Below, piece after piece: positions 57,371 to 64,000 of a stretch of DNA of 64,000 bases; the first letter of the stretch is position 1, and every line of letters starts with the position of its first letter. The notes beneath the pieces are model-generated. The model saw only the letters and a program-made list of their open reading frames with translations, had not been told where the DNA came from and did not search any database. The DNA is from Elgaria multicarinata webbii (taxonomy: Eukaryota > Chordata > Lepidosauria > Squamata > Anguidae), in NCBI RefSeq assembly GCF_023053635.1, contig NC_086178.1:92674226-92738225 (forward strand), in the 5' to 3' direction. The position numbers were made by a program, and so were the translations under genes.

Positions 57371-57600
57371 CGCGCCTTATCTTTTCTCTCAGGCTCTGCC
57401 GTCTGCAATGCGGGAGCATCAGCTGACTGGCCGCCTATATAACCAGACCCGCCGGGGCCGCAGCTACTGCGCCTGCGCCGGGGTGGGCCGCCTAGCGCTC
57501 GGCCCCCAAATTGCGGTTATTGCGCAAGCTCAATGGAACTGAGGGAAAGAGAAATAAATATTGCTTCCTTAAGGGGTTTCGCTATGCGCATGCGTCCCGC
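57371..57600 (-). promoter_or_regulatory. PSAP: PSAP core promoter: TATA-like box and two NRF1-like sites
   Basis: On the minus strand TTATATAGG lies at plus 57,434-57,442, about 65 bases above the ATG, so transcription should start near 57,405-57,412. Further up are GGCGCAGGCGCA (57,468-57,479) and CGCATGCGCA (57,585-57,594), both close to the NRF1 consensus. An E-box-like GTCAGCTGA (57,419-57,427) lies between TATA and the start codon; it resembles a lysosomal CLEAR site only loosely. Confidence 0.5.
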
Positions 57601-57930
57601 TGCCCCTGCCCCCCCCCCCCGGGTCTGCTGACACTGATTCATGTTATGTGGCGAAGGGCGGGGGGAGCGGGGAAAAGAGGTTGTGTCATACGCGAAGAAG
57701 GGCGGGGTTGGTAAGAAGAATAGAAAAGCGAAGTCATGAGGGAGGGAGGCCGGCCTACAGCTGGTCTCGTGCATCTTTTATTACTCAGGAGGGCCTGAGT
57801 GATTCTAGATAACGCGGCTTTTTCTGGCGCTTAACGAATAAAGTACAAAATGAGCAAAGGTAGCCGAATTGACCAAAAAGGAAGTAGTAAAGCTTTATGG
57901 TTTCAACCAATGTTTACAACAAGCATAATT

Positions 57931-58075
57931 TTATTTATTTATTACATTTCTATACCGCCCAATAGCCGGAGCTCTCTGGGCGGTTCACAAAAATTAAAAA
58001 CATTCAAAGTATAAAACAACAATGCTAACGTATAATAAAAACAATGCTAAAACACATCATACATGCAAGGTTAGA
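57931..58075 (-). mobile_element. L2 LINE tail, antisense
   Basis: TTTATTTATTACATTTCTATACC, GCCCAATAGCCGGAGCTCTC, GGGCGGTTCACAAAAATTAAAA. Lies about 0.6 kb upstream of PSAP. Confidence 0.85.
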
Positions 58076-58204
58076 AATTTTGCTCTATACATTTGGGCTG
58101 TAAGAGCGCAGTTGGCCAATGCCAATATGACAGTCTTGTTATTGCATGTAAACAAAAAGTATATTCTTTCTGAATCAGACTAGCTACACTTATTCACACA
58201 AAAA

Positions 58205-58418
58205 AAACAACTTCCTGATTGTTAGAGCAGTACCACAATGGAACCAGTTACCTAGGGAGGTTGTGGGCTCTCCCACACTAGAGGCCTTCAAGATGCAGCT
58301 GGACAGCTATCTGTGAGGCATGCTTTAAGGTGGATTCCTGCATTGAGCAGGGGGTTGGACTCGATGGCCTTGTGGGCCCCTTGCAACTCTGCTATTCTAT
58401 GATTCTATAATCTAAATA
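58205..58418 (+). mobile_element. CR1 LINE 3' end
   Basis: GGTTGTGGGCTCTCCCACACTAG, TTCAAGATGCAGCTGGACAGC, GGGGTTGGACTCGATGGCC, and the terminal ATTCTATGATTCTAT repeats diagnostic of CR1 3' ends. Confidence 0.9.
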
Positions 58419-58461
58419 TTTAGAACAAATTCAAGAATAGATAGGGCAATAGAACAAATAA

Positions 58462-58605
58462 TGGGGCAGATCTTACATAAGTAAAATCCACAAATCTATA
58501 CTTCTGTAATACCTTTATTAGGCTAACCAAAAGATAGTGTCTGTGTCCCTCCCAAAACGTGCAAGCTTTCAAGATACTCAGATCTCCATATTAGGCCAGA
58601 TGTCA
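58462..58605 (+). repeat. Dispersed repeat, family unknown (copy 2)
   Basis: CATAAGTAAAATCC, CTGTAATACCTTTATTAGGC, AACCAAAAGATAG, CTCAGATCTCCATATTAGGC: counterpart of 3,535-3,665. Confidence 0.55.
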
Positions 58606-58921
58606 TAAAAAGCCGTTGCGGGGTAGGGAAGTTAAAAAAAAAAAAGCTGACTTGATGATGAAATCACATTGCTTGGTCAGAGTCCCAAGATGGGACGTGG
58701 GGAGAGGGAACTGTAGACATTTGTTTTACACCCTGCCGATCATGTGATGGTTACAGGAAGGTCCTGAAGCTGCAACATCTATTCATCAGCCTCATGTTAA
58801 TTAATTAGTGTTAGTAGCGTTGAAAGTAACTTATTTTTGACTTCCGTAGTGTTTTGTGGGTTTGGTGGCGGGGGGCGGTCCTTAATGAATAATTCGTTTC
58901 ATTTTTTTTTCAAGTCACTGC

Positions 58922-59000
58922 CACGACACAGGCTCTGAACACCAGACCTCAAGTCTGCCACCACTTATTATGGGGCAGCACAGGCTCTGAACACCAGACC
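58922..59000. repeat. Direct repeat of about 53-base period
   Basis: CACAGGCTCTGAACACCAGACC occurs at about 58,926 and 58,979. Confidence 0.75.
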
Positions 59001-59169
59001 CGGCCGAGGCTACTCCCTGCTCAAGCTAAGCACCACCACTTGATACGCCTGAGGCAAGGGATAAAGCCCACCTTCCTCCAAACTATGTGGAGAAAGGGGT
59101 TAAAAATGGAGAATAGATTTTAATATATATAATAATGCGCTGTGAGTTATACCTGCTTAGGTGAATGAC

Positions 59170-59719
59170 TGTCAGAGTGGGTGCTAAATGTGCAAACTTA
59201 CGATGATAAATGCCAAACAGACACGTGGGATTTTCGTGGTAGTTTTTAAAATAAACAATCAAAATTTATTTTTAAAAGTTCATAAGCTTTGTTTCTAATA
59301 ACAACATATAAAACCTTTTTGAAACCATCCATACAATCCTGTCATCCTCACATTCGCGCTTTCCTTTCACTCACACAATCACTCTTGAACTTTCTTTATT
59401 ATCAGTATTGAATTATATACTTCCACTACGTGCACACCACACTCTAAAGACACCACTCACTACACTGACTCTCAAATTTCCCAAAACTTAAGTACCATTA
59501 ATACAGAGAGCACTACAGACTCTAAGAGTCCCTAACAAGTCTCCCTGGAAAGAACAAGAACAAGAACTCACAATCCCCTCAGTCCTTCCCTTATATATCA
59601 CTCCTCCCCCCTCCCAAGACATTCTAACTCCGCCCACTCAGGCCAACATTCTACAAACCACAGACTTACAAACTGCAGGCATACCTTTTGGGAATTGACT
59701 TGTGGGGTGTAACGCCACA
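59170..59719 (-). mobile_element. LTR-like segment, possible solo LTR (fossil)
   Basis: On the minus strand it begins TGTGGCGTTACACCCC and ends ACCCACTCTGACA, the TG...CA pattern of an LTR. A TATA-like GTGATATATAAGG near 59,595 and AATAAA further on have the order expected of U3-R-U5. No internal region was recognised beside it and I could not define a target duplication, so the family (endogenous retrovirus or other LTR element) is open. Confidence 0.4.
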
Positions 59720-59884
59720 GTCACTCCTTTAGGGGGAATTTAAATGCCTCCCTTCCTTGGGATAATCTGCTTCCTGCTTTAGGAATTTGAGTCCTCCCCG
59801 TCCCACCCTGCGTCCCTGCCCACCTGTCCCTAAAGTAGCTTTTGCCCTGACAATGCATGTCCCCTGTGAATCCTCAAGCAAGGG

Positions 59885-59965
59885 TGGTTAGATGTTTGGC
59901 CTACAACTCCCATCAGTTCTAGCTAGCATAGCCAATGGTAAGCCACAAGTTGCCCCTCCGTGATT
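59885..59965. mobile_element. Foldback MITE, partial
   Basis: GATGTTTGGCCTACAACTCCC, ATCAGTTCTAGCTAGCATAGCC: left-hand core of the 'CCTCCAGATGT' family. Confidence 0.5.
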
Positions 59966-60479
59966 TAAGCCTTTTTGTCATGGTTCCTACTGCCGCTCCT
60001 TTTGCCACATTGTGAATGATTGGTCATATGTAGAAAGAAGAAAAAGAAATAACTAGGAAATATGTGTGTCAAGTGTGGCTTCTTCACTTTAGTGAGGGAG
60101 CAATTTGAGAACTGGGTGGTGCGTGTCGTTTAGATTTCTAAACTGCGATGCTGTAATATAATATTGAGGCTTGGCTATGATCCTAAAATTGGACCCTGGG
60201 GTGGGGCGAACACTGTATTCTTCAATTAACTGAATCAAAGTTTCTTCTGTCTGTTACCTCTCTAGGTTGGAATAAACCAAACATTTTTATACAACACGCC
60301 AAATGTGATATTTATAGTACATCCACAGGCAGAACTGATGAGACATGTAGCTTCCAGCCACCATCTCTAAACATTTCAGATAATACTCCATAATCATTCA
60401 GTGATTCCATCCTGTTCATATCTGACCTCACTACCCACCAGCCCTGCATGGAAAACATCTCTGGATTTACACTATTCTA

Positions 60480-60628
60480 TCTCAGATGGATGATATTCTG
60501 GAGGTGACGGACTCTACCTTGGGGGAGCTAGGGGTGGTAATGGCCGACAGAAAGCTCTGGAGTGGGCTGGTCCATTAAGTCACGAAGAGTCGGAAGCGAC
60601 TGAACGAATAAACAACAATAACATCACA
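60480..60628 (+). mobile_element. Bov-B LINE / Sauria-SINE type 3' end
   Basis: GGGCTGGTCCATTAAGTCACGAAGAGTCGGAAGCGACTGAAC followed by AATAAACAACAATAAC is the 3' end shared by Bov-B (RTE clade) LINEs and the squamate Sauria SINEs. The upstream 80 bases (CGGACTCTACCTTGGGGGAG) may be Bov-B coding remnant. Confidence 0.7.
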
Positions 60629-60816
60629 GTCACCCAGCTCTGCTTTTGTCTAGAGCCCAGGACCTGTCTTGAGTCTATTTCTGTGTTCCTTACATCCTAA
60701 CCTGGCTAAGAAAGAACCAGGGGAAAATATCTGATTGGGGAGCTGGATGGAAGGCCACTAGTTGGATCAGAGCTGCTCCAGTGGTATAATATGTTCATCT
60801 TTGTTCTTGGAATTTA

Positions 60817-60860
60817 ATTGTATAATTAATTATACAATAATTAATTGTATAATTAATTAT
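60817..60860. repeat. AT-rich palindrome with direct repeat
   Basis: 60,817-60,838 is a perfect 22-base palindrome made of A, T and two G:C pairs. Its first 17 bases recur at 60,844-60,860, a period of 27. Confidence 0.85.
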
Positions 60861-61286
60861 TTAATTATAATGGATCTGCATTATAATTTACGGTATTATA
60901 TTGTCCAGCCATACCTACTGTCCGGCAATCTCTTTTGTCATTTCTTTTGTTAGGGAAATTGTTTAGTGATGGTCCAGAAAAACTTTGTCAGCGCCAGTCT
61001 AAGACATATTGCTGCCTGAGCCAAAAGACAAGATGGTACCTCTCCCCCATTCCATGTACAAAAATTGACTGGCCTAGCAGTTGAATTTTGCTTTAACTTT
61101 GGTGATGGGATACTGTATCTGATGGCAGTGGGTTAGCTTAGGGGGGTGCTGGCCATGTGACACACACAGCTCTGTTCTCCAACAACTTGCCACCACTCCT
61201 TGCTGCCCCCAAGCATCTGCCACCTGAGGCAGCTACTTCACTCTCATGACTTTGTTGATGTTTCTTCTGTAGAAGCAAGTGATTAG

Positions 61287-61855
61287 TAGGGCTGTGCTGT
61301 GCTGTGCTCCGTTTCGGATCCCCGAATCCGAAGCGGAGCAGGCCGATCCGGACCTCTGAAGCCCGGTTCCAAAGCAGATTGGGGGAGGTCTGGATCGGCA
61401 TGAGGTGGTTCTGAACGGTCCAAACTGTTTCGGACCGTTCCAAAGCTCTGGACGCAGGTAAGGGGGGCAGGAGGGAGGGGTCTTACCTGGCGCTGGCGCC
61501 TCCACTGTCCATGAGGCACTGGTGGTGGGGGAGGGGGGCTTACCTGGCTCTGCTGCCCGCCACCACAGTCTGTGCAGCAGCGGATGGTGAAGCCAGGTAA
61601 AGGGGAGGGGACCTATTCAGCCCCCATTTTGTCCCCCCTTCCCCACTTACCTGCCTCCACCATCTGCCGCAAGTAAGTGGGAAAGGGAGGGCAAAATGGG
61701 GGCCAAATCTCGATCCGGCCCTCTGGATCTCACTCCGGATCCGGTTCCAGATCGGATTGGGGGAGGGTTGGATCGACCCGGTCAATCCAATCCTCCCCCG
61801 ATCCGATCCGGAACCAGAACCCCAAAGCGGTTCAGGGTGGTGGTGCACAGCCCTA
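61287..61855. mobile_element. hAT MITE, 569 bp, perfect ends
   Basis: Ends TAGGGCTGTGC and GCACAGCCCTA are perfect 11-base inverted repeats. The 8-bp target duplication GTGATTAG is present at 61,279-61,286 and 61,856-61,863 without change. Subterminal blocks rich in GGATC/GATCC and CAGATTGGGGGAGG/CCTCCCCCGATC fold back. ORFs of about 80-100 codons inside are by-products of this composition. A young non-autonomous relative of the 19-22 kb element. Confidence 0.88.
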
Positions 61856-62284
61856 GTGATTAGGAAATAATTGGAGATCTCTCAAGTAATGAGGGAGGCT
61901 TCTTAGAAGGTAGCACACATACACTGCTGAGGGGAGGGGGCTATGTGTGTGTGATGGAACAAAATAATCCATTTTGAGAACGGAAGAGAGAGAGAGGGAG
62001 AAGGAGAGGAGCAGAGGGTGACCTGGAATTGATGGCTGAAAGTATCTTGGGGTGCAGAAGGCTTCTCTCTCCAGAGAACTGATGTGAGATGGCAGGATAA
62101 GTGTGCAAATTCTGCTTGCCTCTGCCTCTGTTCTACTTGAATATTTGTAAATAAATCAAATATTACCAGAAATGCTGTAGCTCTCCATTGATGTCTCCTC
62201 CAGAGGAAACCAAAACCTAAGTAGCATGTCTTACCCCGGCATGTCTTACCCCTCAGGAAAGTAACTATATTCACAGATTAGTCT

Positions 62285-62366
62285 TAATATATTTTAATCT
62301 TTGTAAACTATCTGGAAAGCTGTGGCTATTGGGCGGTATAGAAATGTAATGAATGAACAAATGAGT
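62285..62366 (+). mobile_element. L2 LINE tail
   Basis: TTTTAATCTTTGTAAACTATC, TGGCTATTGGGCGGTATAG, AAATGTAATGAATGAA. Confidence 0.7.
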
Positions 62367-62883
62367 ATATTTGTCATTTTTCAGTAACAAGCTGGAATGG
62401 GGAAATGCAAGGGCAGCAGGCTTGATGCATGGATTTCAAGAGGCAGTGGGAGGCAGAGCAATGACCTGCTGCAGGGTATTGCTATGCTTTCCAGCTCCAG
62501 CAACTCTGGCTTCTTTCCCAGATATATTGAACTACAGCAACTTAGGCTGGAGGGAGCAAATGCAGAACTCGCCCATTTCAGAGTTGCCTCATAGCCTAGA
62601 CCTTCAGCCTGCATGGAGCGCAAAGGGGAAATACTGCGAGTGGATTTTCCCTTGGACTCTCTGGGCACCTTTCATTTAATTTTTAACAGAATACCCACAG
62701 TATTGTGGAGGGTGCTTTATGTGAAGTCAGCTCTGACTGAAAAGTAATCATGAGGTAGGGGCTTTTCAGAATAATCCAAGCAGATTGTACAATGCATTGG
62801 TAAATGCTGTACTTGGCTCCTCATGTGATCACTGACAGGTGGAAGAGGATGCAACTGAGTCATGAGCTTCAGATATTTTAGCC

Positions 62884-64000
62884 CAGTGGTTCCCAAAGTG
62901 TGTGGTACCGCCCCTTTGCCAACTGGAGCAACCAGAGTTGAGGGCCAATTCACCAGTGAAACGGGGGCTCCCAACCCTGCAGTTGCGTTAGGCCTCCTTT
63001 TCCCTGTCGGCCCGGACTTCTTCCCCAGGAAATTGGAAGTCTCGCGAGACTTCCGGTTTCCCGCGAGACTTCCCAGCCAAGATCTCGCGAGATTTAGAGT
63101 GCACTGAAGACCCAGCTGGCTGCCTGCTACTCAAAGCTATGGTGCACACACTCGCAGCACACTCAATGTCCGATATTTCTTCATACTCCATTCCCAATTC
63201 TGTGAGATCCACGTCTTCTCCCAATGTGTCACAAAGTGGTTTTGCATTATTTATTAGGTCATCGTTGATGCTGAACCTTTCTTCAAGGAAGTTACTGAGA
63301 GACTCTTGCACTTCAATGAATATAGACTCCACATCTTGGTTGTCAGTAACAAACTGATGGTGCAACTTACACCTCATTATTGGGGTCATTCCTTTTAGTT
63401 GTTTTGGTCCAGTCTCATCTATTTCAGTGCTTTCATGCAGAGCCTCTACCCACCTACCAAACGGAGGTATCTCTGTGAGAGCATTGATTTTAGATCTGAC
63501 TGCCGTTGTCATCCTCAGCAGGTCCAGGATGGTGATAGCATCTGCTTGAAGCTGCTTCTGGTACCTGCTGAACACACAAAGGATGAATGCCAGAAATGCC
63601 ATGAGTTTAAGGTTTTCCTCTTTGATGAGATAAGTAAAGAATCCCTTGCTGCCATCCTCCTTCAATAGTTCGAAGTACGTAACAAGTGTGTGCCAAGAGT
63701 GAAGAATTGTACCCATGAGGGAGAAGGAGTACTCTGTCCATCTTACCTCAAAGATGGTGGTTGGGAGTGATAGCAAGCAAAGTTTGTTTGCTTCAGCCAA
63801 CACATTCAGTTCTCAGGTGTGCACACCTGATACATGGAAGAAAGAGCAGATTGAACCCAACTTCTGAAAAACGTGGCTCAGCTCAGTGACAGTGTTGCAC
63901 ACTTTTTCCATGCCAGGTTGGACCTGTGGACAGAACACCAGGTCTTGATGAGTGGGATGTTATTGTCAGTGCCTCACATACATTCCTCAAACAGGTGGCA
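62884..64000 (-). mobile_element. hAT transposon, left end and partial transposase
   Basis: The end CAGTGGTTCCCAAAGTG (62,884-62,900) is of the hAT Charlie/ZBED type. A minus-strand transposase-like frame occupies the interior and leaves the window at the right, so the other end is not visible. Confidence 0.6.
62988..63803 (-). pseudogene. hAT-like transposase, partial
   Basis: An open frame of about 270 codons without a convincing start. Motifs: LPTTIFEVRWTEYSFSLMG (the 'RW' segment that opens the RNase-H half in hAT transposases), then SWHTLVTYFELLKED, PPFGRWVEALHEST, and helical, acidic sequence. The hATC dimerisation motif expected before the end is not visible; the last 60 residues look like run-on. 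Upstream the same frame continues toward 64,000 (GMEKVCNTVTELSHVFQKLG) but is cut by one TGA at 63,815-63,813. So it is a degraded transposase. The subfamily is uncertain. Confidence 0.5.

Larger units (their letters stand above)
56900..57720. promoter_or_regulatory. PSAP: CpG island over PSAP exon 1 and promoter
   Basis: G+C and CpG density rise sharply here compared with the AT-rich flanks (many CGCC, GCGG, CCGG). Long ORFs on the minus strand in this block come from base composition and are not genes. As expected for a broadly expressed lysosomal gene. Confidence 0.75.

Noticed and set aside
61138-61848. Minus-strand ORFs of 78-102 codons
   Set aside because: Products of the GATCC/GGATC-rich composition of the hAT MITE.

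Overview
This is vertebrate nuclear DNA, most likely from a squamate reptile (a lizard). The repeats point there: L2-clade LINE tails with the GGCTATTGGGCGGTAT hairpin, CR1-type LINEs, a Bov-B/Sauria-SINE type 3' end, several tRNA-derived SINEs and many hAT-like foldback elements, all typical of squamates. I cannot name the species.

The one complete host gene is prosaposin (PSAP), on the minus strand. It starts at a CpG-rich promoter near 57.4 kb and ends at a stop codon at 29,853-29,855, followed by a long 3' UTR. I could place all 15 coding exons with canonical GT/AG sites. They join without a frame break into a 522-residue precursor: signal peptide, N-terminal saposin-A-type domain, saposins A, B, C and D, and C-terminal saposin-A-type domain. 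The 9-nt alternative microexon known from mammals is present and encodes Gln-Glu-Gln. Lysosomal proteases cut the precursor into four small glycoproteins that help hydrolases act on sphingolipids.

Downstream of PSAP, at about 23.4-23.6 kb and also on the minus strand, a CCAAT/CACCC/TATA promoter precedes a short exon. That exon encodes a signal peptide and ends at a phase-1 splice donor. In mammals the next minus-strand gene on this side is VSIR (VISTA), so this may be its first exon; that is inference from synteny. I found no further exon of it, and no CDH23 exons.

The rest is repeats. 1-3.2 kb: L2 and CR1 LINE pieces with nested foldback elements. 3.2-19 kb: dispersed MITEs, SINEs and a Ty3/gypsy-like fossil at about 15.8-16.8 kb. 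19.1-22.7 kb: a hAT transposon with perfect 8-bp target-site duplications and an intact 291-codon BED zinc-finger ORF. 24.6-26.6 kb: CR1-type LINE in antisense. 30-57 kb: PSAP introns, with SINEs, MITEs and a CR1 reverse-transcriptase fragment at 51.4-53.0 kb. 58-64 kb: CR1 3' end, an LTR-like segment, a Bov-B-type tail, a 569-bp hAT MITE with perfect ends, and a partial hAT transposase running off the window. I see no operon, CRISPR array, rRNA or free-standing tRNA gene, and no clear evidence of a wholly new biological system.
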